From assembly GCA_944363975.1 (NCBI GenBank), contig CALVVU010000001.1, positions 310,001 through 374,000 on the forward strand: a stretch of DNA of 64,000 bases. The letters run 5' to 3'. The notes under the pieces are model-generated. The model made no database searches and was not told the origin of the DNA. It was given only the letters and a program-made list of their open reading frames with translations. Source of the stretch: Candidatus Coprovivens excrementavium (GTDB taxonomy: Bacteria > Bacillota_I > Bacilli_A > RF39 > UBA660). How positions within the stretch are numbered: position 1 is the stretch's first letter; each line of letters starts with the position of its first letter. The position numbers and the translations under genes were made by a program. Below are positions 52,991 through 61,469 of this stretch, in pieces.

Positions 52991-53030
52991 ATGTCTAATA
53001 TTTTAAGACATAGTAATTTTCTTCGTCTTA
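52991..53030 (-). promoter_or_regulatory. Candidate L31 mRNA leader with competing hairpins
   Basis: The leader contains ATGTCT / AGACAT (52991-53011) near the ribosome site. It also has an alternative stem TAAGAC / GTCTTA (53004-53009 with 53025-53030) that uses some of the same bases. The two cannot form together, as in many ribosomal-protein leaders. Firmicutes L31 leaders are known to be conserved; identity was not confirmed. Confidence 0.45.
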
Positions 53031-53033
53031 TGT

Positions 53034-53042
53034 ATTATATCA
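53034..53042 (-). promoter_or_regulatory. Promoter of rpmE
   Basis: On the minus strand TGATATAAT with a TTGAAT -35 at a 16-base spacing. Confidence 0.7.
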
Positions 53043-53070
53043 TAAGAATTGAACTATTCAAGTATTAAAA

Positions 53071-53592
53071 TCAGCTTTTTTTAAAAATTGATATTATTTT
53101 TCCAACTAGATATACAATTTTATCACTATTTTTATTGGCTATATCTTTAAATATGGCTTTACCACCAACAGTTAAAGAAGATATAATCGCAGTAACTAAG
53201 ATAGTTGTTATAGTTGTAGGAAATGGAAAAATACCGGCTAAACCAATTGTTAATACTGCTCCTAAACTACCACTTATTATTCCACAAATATCACCAATAA
53301 CATCATTACAAATAGATGATACTTGGGATGCATTTTTTAATAGTGAAATTGCTTCTTTAGCACCTTTTAGTTTTTTTGTAGCTTTTGCATGTAGATTTGC
53401 TTCTTTGCTTGTTAATACAGCGACTCCTATCATATCGAAGATAATTCCTATCATAATAACAACGATTAAAATAATTGTTAAAATTATCATATTAAATTTA
53501 TCAGCAATTGTCGTAGATATACTACTAAAAATAATTGATAGGATAAAAGATAATAAAAAAGCTTTATATATCCAGTTAATATTATTTTTCAT
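53071..53592 (-). CDS. Hypothetical membrane protein (CorB-like annotation in relatives)
   Basis: This 173-residue protein has about four hydrophobic segments and a central NLHAKATKKLKGAKEAISLL linker with KNASQVSSICNDVIGDICGI. Similar clostridial proteins are often labelled as Mg/Co transporter-like, but they lack the cystathionine-beta-synthase pair and the assignment is weak. Its function is unknown. The ATG follows AAGGAGAG. The non-coding RNA terminates about 120 bases upstream, so the gene is probably driven by its own promoter. Confidence 0.6.
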   Translation of the reverse strand: MKNNINWIYKAFLLSFILSIIFSSISTTIADKFNMIILTIILIVVIMIGIIFDMIGVAVLTSKEANLHAKATKKLKGAKEAISLLKNASQVSSICNDVIGDICGIISGSLGAVLTIGLAGIFPFPTTITTILVTAIISSLTVGGKAIFKDIANKNSDKIVYLVGKIISIFKKS

Positions 53593-53710
53593 ATTAACTC
53601 TCCTTATAAAGCATAGTATATATGGTAATATTATAAATTAATTTTACGGCTTTGGTCGAGTTGAATTTCTCTAATTTTTACCATCGATTACTCTTTGGCG
53701 ATTTCTCTTT
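53593..53710 (-). other. Spacer between the RNA terminator and the membrane protein gene
   Basis: No ORF is present. The minus strand shows AATATTACC and further weak inverted repeats, and GAGTAATCGATGG repeats a motif seen before the terminator. It probably contains the downstream gene's promoter. Confidence 0.35.
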
Positions 53711-54080
53711 AAAAAAACTAATCATTCGTTACCGGTATGATTACTCGATTACCACTTAGTCCGCACCTCAAACCTTATAATACATACACCCTAGAGAATT
53801 TCTCAGACACATAGTGATTATTCTTATCTGCTTTTGCAATTATATTTTCAATTTCTATCCCATATAACCACTCACAGCATGCACTGTTGGATCTTTTTCA
53901 CTGACGAGATGAAAGGATTTTTCTATATGCCATTATAGAATTTCCTTAAACCTTAAATTATATATTCACCCGAATCTGGGCGAAACAAGCAAATATACAA
54001 AGTGTCATTTAGTACAATTGGTAGATTTTTAGCCCTACCTTCAAATAATGTATGTGACTAGGATAATGCACCACAACATG
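53711..54080 (-). ncRNA. Unclassified structured RNA of about 370 bases
   Basis: No ORF is visible on the minus strand. Transcription should begin near 54080 from the strong promoter below and end in TAATCAT / ATGATTA followed by seven Ts (53711-53743). The 5' and 3' ends pair: TAGTC / GACTA (54056-54060 with 53757-53761) and ACATACA / TGTATGT (54049-54055 with 53782-53788). Internal hairpins lie at 54020-54039, 53965-53984 and 53913-53947; the last has an outer AAGGA / TCCTT and an inner TTCTATA / TATAGAA stem. Size and layout fit a housekeeping RNA, but the hallmarks of RNase P, tmRNA, SRP RNA, 6S RNA and common riboswitches were not seen. Confidence 0.75.
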
Positions 54081-54086
54081 TATAAG

Positions 54087-54115
54087 ATTTTATCAAAACT
54101 TATAAAATTTGTCAA
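54087..54115 (-). promoter_or_regulatory. Consensus promoter of the unclassified RNA
   Basis: On the minus strand TTGACA (54110-54115), a 17-base spacer and TAAAAT (54087-54092) with a TG extension. It is the best -35/-10 match noticed in this window. Confidence 0.85.
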
Positions 54116-54121
54116 TTTTAT

Positions 54122-54143
54122 AAAAAAAGAGGATTAATCCTCT
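54122..54143 (-). terminator. murA terminator
   Basis: On the minus strand AGAGGAT / ATCCTCT with a two-base centre followed by seven Ts; it overlaps the murA stop and sits just before the RNA promoter. Confidence 0.85.
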
Positions 54144-55387
54144 ATTATGTTTATATCTGCTCCAACATTTTGAAGTTTTTCAACAATATTTTCATAACCA
54201 CGTAAAATGTGATCGATTTCATTAACTGTCGATTGCCCTTTAGCAATTAGACCGGCAATAACCATGGCTGCTCCTGCTCTTAAATCAGTAGCAACTACTT
54301 CTTCTCCTTTTAAAGGAGTTGGTCCAACGATAATAGCTGTTCGATCATTAATTCGAATATTTGCTCCCATTTTTTGAAGATATTTAACATGACCCATTCT
54401 ATTTTCATAAATTGTTTCTTCAAAAATAGACATTCCGTTTGCTTGAGTTAATAAAACACTCATTGGCTGCCCTAAATCGGTAGCAAATCCTGGAAAGACT
54501 AATGTTTTGACATTTATTGGTTTATAAGTATCTGGATGATTAATAATAATAGAATTATCATCAACATCTAAGTCGACACCCATTTCTTTTAACTTGCTTA
54601 ATAGAGCATCAATATGATCTTCAATTATTCCCGAGATTTTTAGATTTTTACCTAATAAAGCTCCTATTATAGTATATGTTCCTGCTTCAATACGATCTGG
54701 AATAACATCTATTACACCAGAACTTAAATGGTTAACACCTTCAATTTTTATTTCACTAGTACCAGCACCACTAATTTTAGCTCCCATATTATTTAATAAT
54801 GAAGCTATGTTTACTATTTCAGGTTCTTTAGCAGCATTTGATATATATGTTGTTCCTTCGGCTTTTACAGCGGCTAACATTATATTTATAGTTGCTCCAA
54901 CTGAAGCAAAATCGAGGTATATTCTTGCTCCTTTTAATTTTTCAGCTTTAAATGTATATTTATTTCCTTCAATTGTTACTTCAGCACCTAGTTTTTTGAA
55001 ACCATTAATATGGAAATCAATTGGACGTGAGCCAATATTACATCCACCTGGAAAATATATTTCAGCATAATGAAATTTACTTAGTAACGCTCCCATAAAA
55101 TAATATGAAGCACGCAATTTTTTACTTAAATTTTCAGGTACAACTTTATTTTCTATTTTACTTGTATCAATTTTCATTACTTCATCTTTATATTCTACTT
55201 TACCATTAAGCAATTCTATAATATCAATTAAAGCTATAGTATCGGAGATGTTAGGAACATTATATAAAGTTACATTATCATCTGATAATATTGCAGCTGG
55301 TATTAAAGCGACAACACTGTTTTTGGCACCACTTATTTTTATTTCGCCAGTCAATTCATGTTGACCGTTAATTATTAATTTTTTCAT
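54134..55387 (-). CDS. murA: UDP-N-acetylglucosamine 1-carboxyvinyltransferase
   Basis: MurA transfers enolpyruvate from PEP to UDP-GlcNAc, the first committed step of peptidoglycan synthesis. The 417-residue product has the Lys-Asn pair in ISGAKNSVVALIPA (residues 22-23), the catalytic loop cysteine at about 116 in PGGCNIGSRPIDFH and the conserved ENRMGHVKYLQKMGA. The cysteine means it should be sensitive to fosfomycin-type alkylation. The ATG follows a weak GTGTGA site. spoIID often follows murA in Bacillus; here the non-coding RNA and a membrane protein follow. Confidence 0.95.
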   Translation of the reverse strand: MKKLIINGQHELTGEIKISGAKNSVVALIPAAILSDDNVTLYNVPNISDTIALIDIIELLNGKVEYKDEVMKIDTSKIENKVVPENLSKKLRASYYFMGALLSKFHYAEIYFPGGCNIGSRPIDFHINGFKKLGAEVTIEGNKYTFKAEKLKGARIYLDFASVGATINIMLAAVKAEGTTYISNAAKEPEIVNIASLLNNMGAKISGAGTSEIKIEGVNHLSSGVIDVIPDRIEAGTYTIIGALLGKNLKISGIIEDHIDALLSKLKEMGVDLDVDDNSIIINHPDTYKPINVKTLVFPGFATDLGQPMSVLLTQANGMSIFEETIYENRMGHVKYLQKMGANIRINDRTAIIVGPTPLKGEEVVATDLRAGAAMVIAGLIAKGQSTVNEIDHILRGYENIVEKLQNVGADINIIED

Positions 55388-55484
55388 ATTATCACACTCA
55401 TACTTCTTTTTTATATATAATTAGTCATTTTTAATATATAATCAACTTTTTACTTTGTCAATTTGATATATTATTTCTTTACAT

Positions 55485-55994
55485 TTATGATGTTAATTTA
55501 GAAATGATTTCATAAAAATATGATTTATATTCGACATCGGAATAATCTTCACTCTTAGATTCGAGAAGACATAATGGTGGATACATAACACACCACCAAT
55601 TATTTCCTGCTCCTTCACCTAGAGATATTACTAATGATTCGTATTCTCCTTCTTCGTATGTTATACCCTTGTAATTTTTTTCAGGAAAATAATTTAAACC
55701 GTAGTTTATACTGTATGGTATATTATATTGTTCAATGGTTTCTTTTATGATATTTTCATTCGCTTTAATAATTTGTTCCGTTTCTTCAGGAGATGTAGAG
55801 TTTTCTAGTAAAGTGAATAAATTTTGCTCTAAATCTTTTTTTATAAGAAGTTTTGTTCCTTGATCAATGTTGCTATTACTGTTTGCAATTATTCGAAAAC
55901 GAACGGAATTTTCAGGAAGAAGAGAATCTTTTGAGTTATAAAGATAAAAAGTTAAAACTATTATAATCAACATAATGTATATTATTTTTTTCAT
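55485..55994 (-). CDS. spoIIR: Stage II sporulation protein R
   Basis: SpoIIR is made in the forespore and secreted to the septal space, where it activates SpoIIGA for processing of pro-sigma-E. The 169-residue product has a signal or anchor helix (residues about 3-20) and the family core VRFRIIANSNSNIDQGTKLLIKKDL, then VISLGEGAGNNWWCVMYPPLC. The end is shorter than usual. The operon context with prmC and prfA is conserved in Firmicutes. The gene shows that sigma-E activation is preserved. Confidence 0.92.
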   Translation of the reverse strand: MKKIIYIMLIIIVLTFYLYNSKDSLLPENSVRFRIIANSNSNIDQGTKLLIKKDLEQNLFTLLENSTSPEETEQIIKANENIIKETIEQYNIPYSINYGLNYFPEKNYKGITYEEGEYESLVISLGEGAGNNWWCVMYPPLCLLESKSEDYSDVEYKSYFYEIISKLTS

Positions 55995-56036
55995 TAAAAA
56001 ATCACCTAATCTAATGATGGGTGATTATTCTTTTTT

Positions 56037-56759
56037 TTATTCATTGGTTATAAAAATAAAACGATTGAATTTTCGTAAATCTTTCTCAATAGATATACGA
56101 GCAGTTGGAAAATATTTAATGGCGATATTATAAATATCTTCTCCTTGTTCTTCTCCTATTTCAAAAGCAATTAAGTATTTATTTTCTAGATATTGAGATG
56201 CCTTACTTAGTATTTCTTCGTAGAAATATAAACCATTATGAGGAGCATATAAGGCTAGATGAGGTTCATTATTTTTTACAATATCCATAATTGGTTCATC
56301 TTCTCTAATATATGGTGGATTGCTTATAATAAGGTTAAATTTGTCATTAACAGATTTAAAAATATCACTTTCAATAAAATTTATATCCACATTATTTTTT
56401 TGAGCATTACTTTTAGCTACTTTTAAAGCTTGTTGACTAATATCGACAGCTGTAATTTGAGAAGATGGAAAAAGTTTTTTTAGAGTAATGGGAATACATC
56501 CACTACCAGTACCAATATCAAGAATTTTTATATTTTGATTAGGAAAGATTTTTTTTGTATATTCTTGTGTCTTTTCAACTAATTCTTCAGTTTCAGGACG
56601 AGGAATTAAAACATCAGGATTTACTTCAATGATATTTCCATAAAAATCAACATCTCCGATGATATATTGAACTGGTTCACCATTATTTAATCTCTTTATT
56701 GCTTCTTCTAAGTCATCTTCTGGATGAAGATATTTTTTTAAATATTCTAATTCTGTCAT
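56037..56759 (-). CDS. prmC: Release factor glutamine methyltransferase
   Basis: PrmC methylates the glutamine of the GGQ motif in RF1 and RF2. The 240-residue product is about 40 residues shorter than usual at the N-terminus (MTELEYLKKYLHPEDDLEEA). The remaining motifs are intact: the substrate-binding GEPVQYIIGDVDFYG, PRPETEELVEK, SAM-binding KILDIGTGSGCIPITL and the catalytic ISNPPYIRE. prfA lies 27 bases upstream, a conserved pairing. Confidence 0.93.
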   Translation of the reverse strand: MTELEYLKKYLHPEDDLEEAIKRLNNGEPVQYIIGDVDFYGNIIEVNPDVLIPRPETEELVEKTQEYTKKIFPNQNIKILDIGTGSGCIPITLKKLFPSSQITAVDISQQALKVAKSNAQKNNVDINFIESDIFKSVNDKFNLIISNPPYIREDEPIMDIVKNNEPHLALYAPHNGLYFYEEILSKASQYLENKYLIAFEIGEEQGEDIYNIAIKYFPTARISIEKDLRKFNRFIFITNE

Positions 56760-56785
56760 TTTATCATCTTCCTAAAAAAAGGAGA

Positions 56786-57841
56786 TTATTCTCCCTTTAA
56801 TTTTCTTTGTAAATCTTCAGTAATTAGAGCTTCGATAATATCATCTAGAGCTCCGTCCATTACACGATCTAAGTTATTTGTTGTATATCCTATACGATGA
56901 TCTGTTACTCTATTTTGAGGATAATTATAAGTTCTAATCTTTTCAGCACGGTCTCCTGTACCTATTTTACTACGTCTTTCGTTACCAACCTCAGCGTCTT
57001 GTTTTTCTTGTGCTGCTTGGTAAAGACGAGCTTTTAATACTTCCATAGCTTGAGCTTTATTTTGTAATTGGCTACGTTCATTTTGACATGTAACAACAGT
57101 ATTTGTTGGAATGTGAGTAATACGAACTGCAGATGGAGTTGTATTTACTCCTTGTCCACCATGTCCAGTAGCACAATATACATCAATTCTTAAATCATTA
57201 GGATTTATTTCAATATCAACATCTTCAACTTCTGGCATTATAAGAACAGTTGCTGTTGATGTTTGAATACGACCGTTTGATTCAGTTACAGGTACTCTTT
57301 GAACACGATGAGATCCTGATTCGTATTTTAATTTAGAATAAACATTTTCACCTTTTATCTTAGCTTCAATTTGTGAATATCCACCAGCGGCACCTGGTTC
57401 AGAGTTAATAACATCTATTTTCCATCCTTGTTTATCGGCATAACGAGAATACATTCTAAATAAGTCTCCGGCAAAGATATTGGCTTCATCGCCACCAGCA
57501 GCTCCACGTATTTCCATGATAATATCTTTATCATCATTTTCATCTTTTGGAATTAAAAGGATTTCTAATTCATGATAAAGCTTTTCTTTTTTGGCATTAC
57601 CTTCTTCGATTTCTATTTTAGCCATCTCACCCATTTCAGGATCATCTATTAACATTTCAGCTTCTTCTAAATTATTAAGTGTTTTTTTATATTCTTGATA
57701 TTTTAAATATGTTTCTTCTAAATCTTTTTGTTCTTTAGATAATTTTTTTAGTTTGTTATAATCACTTAGAACATCTGGTTTAGATAGTTCTTCTGTTAAT
57801 TCTAAGTATTTTTTACTAATCGCATCAAGTCTTTCAAACAT
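56786..57841 (-). CDS. prfA: Peptide chain release factor 1
   Basis: RF1 recognises UAA and UAG. The 351-residue product has the codon-recognition PVT in RVQRVPVTESNGRIQTST, the catalytic GGQ in CATGHGGQGVNTTPSAVR and the GAGGDEANIFAGDL region. It starts MFERLDAISKKY. A GTG at 57850 in the same frame is a poorer choice. No frameshift is present, unlike prfB. Confidence 0.96.
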   Translation of the reverse strand: MFERLDAISKKYLELTEELSKPDVLSDYNKLKKLSKEQKDLEETYLKYQEYKKTLNNLEEAEMLIDDPEMGEMAKIEIEEGNAKKEKLYHELEILLIPKDENDDKDIIMEIRGAAGGDEANIFAGDLFRMYSRYADKQGWKIDVINSEPGAAGGYSQIEAKIKGENVYSKLKYESGSHRVQRVPVTESNGRIQTSTATVLIMPEVEDVDIEINPNDLRIDVYCATGHGGQGVNTTPSAVRITHIPTNTVVTCQNERSQLQNKAQAMEVLKARLYQAAQEKQDAEVGNERRSKIGTGDRAEKIRTYNYPQNRVTDHRIGYTTNNLDRVMDGALDDIIEALITEDLQRKLKGE

Positions 57842-58044
57842 GATTTTCACGCCTTTCGTTTTGTATTATATCATTTATATCTAAATGAGTAAATTGATAA
57901 TTTTAATTTAAATATTGACTTAAATAATATAATTTTTTGATTTTTAGATATTTTAAGATATATATATTTCTATTCTATATAACTATCATACTAGTAGATA
58001 TTATTTTGATAAATCTATTATGTATTTATTATTTAATTTTTCTC

Positions 58045-58053
58045 TGATATACT
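58045..58053 (+). promoter_or_regulatory. Extended -10 promoter of the 208-residue gene
   Basis: TGATATACT lies about 32 bases upstream of the start; the -35 region is poor. The rest of the 240-base divergent spacer is very AT-rich and without further features. Confidence 0.5.
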
Positions 58054-58084
58054 TATTGTATTAATGAGTTTAAAGGAAGTTTTT

Positions 58085-58711
58085 ATGAAAAAAAGATATG
58101 TTGTTTTATTTATTGTAGTTATATGTATTGTATTAGGAGTTTTAATATTTAATAAAGAAGATATATTAAGAAAGATTAATTATAAGATAACTTATGATAA
58201 TAAGTATCGAATATTAAATAAAGATATTGATAATAAAGATTGTAAAAAAGATAAAGATGAGATTATATGTGAAGTAAATTTAGGAACTATGAAATATTCA
58301 AAACATAGCGAAATAAGAGTAACATTGAAAAAAGTTATTAATGATAAAGAAGAAAATTATTTATACTTTAATGATGAGTTAGTTGATATTCCTAGTACCT
58401 ATGAATTAGTTTACTTAGAACCTATTTTATATAAGGATGAGATATATTCAAACTTTTTATTTTTTATGAAAATTAATGATAATGGTAATTATAAAACGTT
58501 ATTAGTTAATCCTTATGGAAAAGTTCAAAAAGAATTAACTCTTAATTATTATAATGATCAATATGATATAGAACTGCTTGAAGATGGAAATGTTTATATT
58601 TTCTATAATACTTGTGAAAATAATGTTTTAACGAGATATAAACAAAATATTACTAATATTAGTAAAGATAAAGTATCTGTTTATAGTGAAAAGGTAGTTA
58701 GTTGTAGTTAA
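58085..58711 (+). CDS. Hypothetical exported or membrane-anchored protein
   Basis: This 208-residue protein has an N-terminal basic stretch and hydrophobic helix (KKRYVVLFIVVICIVLGVLIF), then a Lys/Asn/Asp-rich, beta-type extracellular part with four cysteines (two in CKKDKDEIIC, one in YNTCENN and one at the C-terminus). The closing pair may form a disulphide. No family is recognised. The ATG at 58085 follows AAAGGAAG; the upstream ATG at 58064 would place the ribosome site inside the gene. A bidirectional terminator follows. Confidence 0.6.
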   Translation: MKKRYVVLFIVVICIVLGVLIFNKEDILRKINYKITYDNKYRILNKDIDNKDCKKDKDEIICEVNLGTMKYSKHSEIRVTLKKVINDKEENYLYFNDELVDIPSTYELVYLEPILYKDEIYSNFLFFMKINDNGNYKTLLVNPYGKVQKELTLNYYNDQYDIELLEDGNVYIFYNTCENNVLTRYKQNITNISKDKVSVYSEKVVSCS

Positions 58712-58738
58712 ACCATTTAAAAACAAATGGTTTTTTTT
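58710..58738. terminator. Terminator between the hypothetical gene and rpoE
   Basis: AAACCATTT / AAATGGTTT with a six-base loop and eight Ts on the plus strand; it lies between convergent genes. Confidence 0.85.
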
Positions 58739-59183
58739 AGGCCATTTGTTCTTCATCTTCGTCAATTATTACAAGATTTTTTAAATCATCATCTTCGTCT
58801 GTTAAATCATCTGTATCATCTTCATCAGCATATATATCTTCTTTTTCTTCGTCTTCCTCATCAATATCATCTAAGTCTATATCTTCTTCAATATCTTCTT
58901 CGTCTTCTTCATCAGAATCAATTACAACTTTAGTAGCATGTTTTGTTCTTAAATCCCATAAGCCGTTTTCTAACATTATGAAACGATGATCTGTTGATAA
59001 GACATCGAAGAATGCTGGTAATTTATCTACAAACTCATCTTCTGATAATTCAAGATGGTTACATACTTCTTTAAATAGTTCATTTATTTTCATTTGTCTA
59101 TTACTTTCAGATAAAACCATTAAGGCAATATCGTCGTAGGACATAGCTTCTAATTCATCTTTAGTTAAATCTTTTAATTTCAT
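58737..59183 (-). CDS. rpoE: RNA polymerase delta subunit
   Basis: The delta subunit is a Firmicutes RNA polymerase component that increases recycling and selectivity at promoters. The 148-residue product has the N-terminal HARE-HTH domain (LTKDELEAMSYDDIALMVL through LWDLRTKH) and a very acidic tail of Asp and Glu from about residue 90. The gene is upstream of no ctpS here; argS is its upstream neighbour. Confidence 0.93.
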   Translation of the reverse strand: MKLKDLTKDELEAMSYDDIALMVLSESNRQMKINELFKEVCNHLELSEDEFVDKLPAFFDVLSTDHRFIMLENGLWDLRTKHATKVVIDSDEEDEEDIEEDIDLDDIDEEDEEKEDIYADEDDTDDLTDEDDDLKNLVIIDEDEEQMA

Positions 59184-59272
59184 TTAAATGACCTCCAAAT
59201 AATTCACTAGACACCATTATACATAATTTTTATAATATGACAATACTAAAAATTAAATTTTTTTTAATTTTT

Positions 59273-61024
59273 TTACATTCTATCTGGAACCTCTATACCT
59301 AGTATATTCAAAAGTTTTAAATTGTTATCAAATATTACTTTTGTTAACATTAACCAAGACTCTTGTAATTCTTTGTTTTCTTCAGTTAAAACATGATTAT
59401 TAGCATAGAAATTGTTATACAAATTAGTTATTTTATACAAGTATTCAGTTATATCATTTAATGATTTAACATTTATTGATTTTAACAGAACACTTCTTAG
59501 ATTTAGTAAACAGATAATTATGTCACGATCAATTTTATCATTTATTTTAGTATATTTTGAGTAACTAATATTAGCTTCTTGAGCTTTATTTAATAAAGAT
59601 TTCATGCGAATTGTTGAATAAAGAAGATATGGGCCTGTTTTACCTTGAAGATCGCTGAATTTTACTGGATCAAAATTGTAGTCAGTTAATCTAAATGGAA
59701 TTAAATCGGCATATTTAACTGCGGCAATAGCTACTTTTTCTGATACATCTTCTCTTTCTTGACCTGTGATGTTAGATAGCACTTTCTTTTCGCATTCTTC
59801 TTTAGCCATATCTAGAAGACTTTCAAGAGTCATTACTCCGCCATCTCTAGTTTTAAAAGGCTTACCGTCACTACCATTCATTGTTCCGAATGGAATAAAT
59901 TCTAATTTAGTATTATTGTTTACAATATTGGCTTTTTTAGCTGCTCTAAATACTTGTTCAAAATGAAGAGCTTGTCTTGCATCAGTCAAATACCAAATTT
60001 CATCAGGATTCCATAATTTCATTCTTTCCCATATACAAGCTAAGTCTGTTGTTTCGTAAGATGAGCTACCATTAGATTTTATTAGTAATAATGGAGGTAC
60101 TTCATGATCGTCATCTTCTTCTGATACATTTATTATTCTAGCTCCTTGACTATCTTCAACAAGATTTTTTTCTTCTAGGTATTTTATCATTTCTGGTATA
60201 TATTTATCACCATCTGATTCACCTTCCCATACTTCAAAAGTTGTATTTAGACGATCATATATTCTTTTTATGTCTTCTTTTGAAACATTCATAATATGAT
60301 TCCATAAAGCCATTAAACCACAATTGCCATCTTGAAATTTAGCTGTTATTAGTCTTGCTTCTTCCATATATTCTTCGTCTTCTTTAGCTTTATTTGAGGC
60401 ATATGGATATAGTTCCATTAGGTCATCATTAGTAACTGGAGATTCTTTAGGGTATTCACCAGTATATTCTTCATCAAAGTAAGGTAATTCAGGATGTCTT
60501 TTTTTTATTTCTAACATTACTAAACCAATTGGTCTTCCCCAGTCACCTAAATGAGCATCAGCTATTGCTTTATTACCTAATGCTACTGCTAGTCTTTTTA
60601 ATGCTTCGCCAATATTAGCACTTCTTAAATGACCAACATGAAGAGCTTTAGCTACATTAGCTCCACCATAATCCATAAAAATTGTTTTAGGATTATTATT
60701 TTCGTAATTTAAATTGATGTTTTTATTTAGTTCATTAATATGTTCTATTAATTCATCGTCTTTAAACGTTATATTTATAAATCCTGGTCCAGCAATATTT
60801 ATATCTTTATACTTTTGATCTGCTTTTATACTCTCTACAACTTCAGTAGCAATTTCACGAGGATTTTTATGGTATTCTTTAGCTAAAGACATTATTCCAT
60901 TATATTGATAATCACCAAATTCTGGACGTGATGAAACGTTTAAAACCACTTCATTAACATTATAACCACATTCATTAATTTTCTTTTTTAAATATTCTTC
61001 TTGTTTTTCTATAAAACTACTCAT
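59273..61024 (-). CDS. argS: Arginyl-tRNA synthetase
   Basis: ArgRS is a class I synthetase that charges tRNA(Arg). The 583-residue product has the N-terminal Add1 domain, the HIGH-type motif in AKALHVGHLRSANIGEAL, the DAHLGDWGRPIGLVMLEI region, KPFKTRDGGVMTLESL in place of a strict KMSKS and the C-terminal anticodon domain with PYLLYSTIRMKSLL. The length is standard. The ATG follows GAGGGTG. The DUF1934 gene overlaps its start by eight bases, as in Bacillus (ywiB-argS). Confidence 0.96.
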   Translation of the reverse strand: MSSFIEKQEEYLKKKINECGYNVNEVVLNVSSRPEFGDYQYNGIMSLAKEYHKNPREIATEVVESIKADQKYKDINIAGPGFINITFKDDELIEHINELNKNINLNYENNNPKTIFMDYGGANVAKALHVGHLRSANIGEALKRLAVALGNKAIADAHLGDWGRPIGLVMLEIKKRHPELPYFDEEYTGEYPKESPVTNDDLMELYPYASNKAKEDEEYMEEARLITAKFQDGNCGLMALWNHIMNVSKEDIKRIYDRLNTTFEVWEGESDGDKYIPEMIKYLEEKNLVEDSQGARIINVSEEDDDHEVPPLLLIKSNGSSSYETTDLACIWERMKLWNPDEIWYLTDARQALHFEQVFRAAKKANIVNNNTKLEFIPFGTMNGSDGKPFKTRDGGVMTLESLLDMAKEECEKKVLSNITGQEREDVSEKVAIAAVKYADLIPFRLTDYNFDPVKFSDLQGKTGPYLLYSTIRMKSLLNKAQEANISYSKYTKINDKIDRDIIICLLNLRSVLLKSINVKSLNDITEYLYKITNLYNNFYANNHVLTEENKELQESWLMLTKVIFDNNLKLLNILGIEVPDRM

Positions 61025-61370
61025 TAATCTCACCCTCTACTATTAATTTTATTTTTATTATCTCATCTGCACTTGATATTTTATACTCTAATATTATACT
61101 ATTATTTTCTTTTTTATATATTATTTTTTCAACGTCAATATCAAACATATAATTTTGTTGTTTTAATAAATATGTTGCCTTTTTATTTAAAATATCCAAA
61201 GAAAATTTATATTCATCATTTTCTCTAGTAAATTTTTGTGGACTTATTAGAGTTTTAATATTATCAATTTTAAATAAAAATGATTCATTTTGATATATTG
61301 CTTTAATTTCTTTGAATTCTTTTTCTAACCGACTTTTATTAAATAAATTTAAAGTTATCATTTTTTTCAT
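61017..61370 (-). CDS. DUF1934 (YwiB-like) protein
   Basis: This 117-residue protein is weakly similar to the DUF1934 beta-barrel proteins that precede argS in Firmicutes. It is Lys/Ile-rich with alternating short strands, and its function is unknown. The ATG at 61370 gives nine bases from GGG. The assignment rests mostly on gene order. Confidence 0.65.
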   Translation of the reverse strand: MKKMITLNLFNKSRLEKEFKEIKAIYQNESFLFKIDNIKTLISPQKFTRENDEYKFSLDILNKKATYLLKQQNYMFDIDVEKIIYKKENNSIILEYKISSADEIIKIKLIVEGEINE

Positions 61371-61469
61371 GATAATCATCCCTTTTTTGTTTGTGATTAT
61401 AACATATTATTAAATAGATTGCACTTATAATTTGGAAAAAACAATAAATACTATTTAATGGGTGTTATT

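Noticed and set aside
53901-53914. CTGACGAG followed by GAAA on the plus strand, like a hammerhead ribozyme core
   Set aside because: There is no stem II between the two motifs and the flanking strands do not pair; the element lies in the opposite strand of the structured RNA.
53711-54080. Possible RNase P RNA, tmRNA, lysine or TPP riboswitch
   Set aside because: GAGGTGCGG and CTGAGA occur, but the other required motifs are absent or on the wrong strand; no GAGGAAAGTCC, no T-arm end and no tag frame ending in ALAA-type residues.
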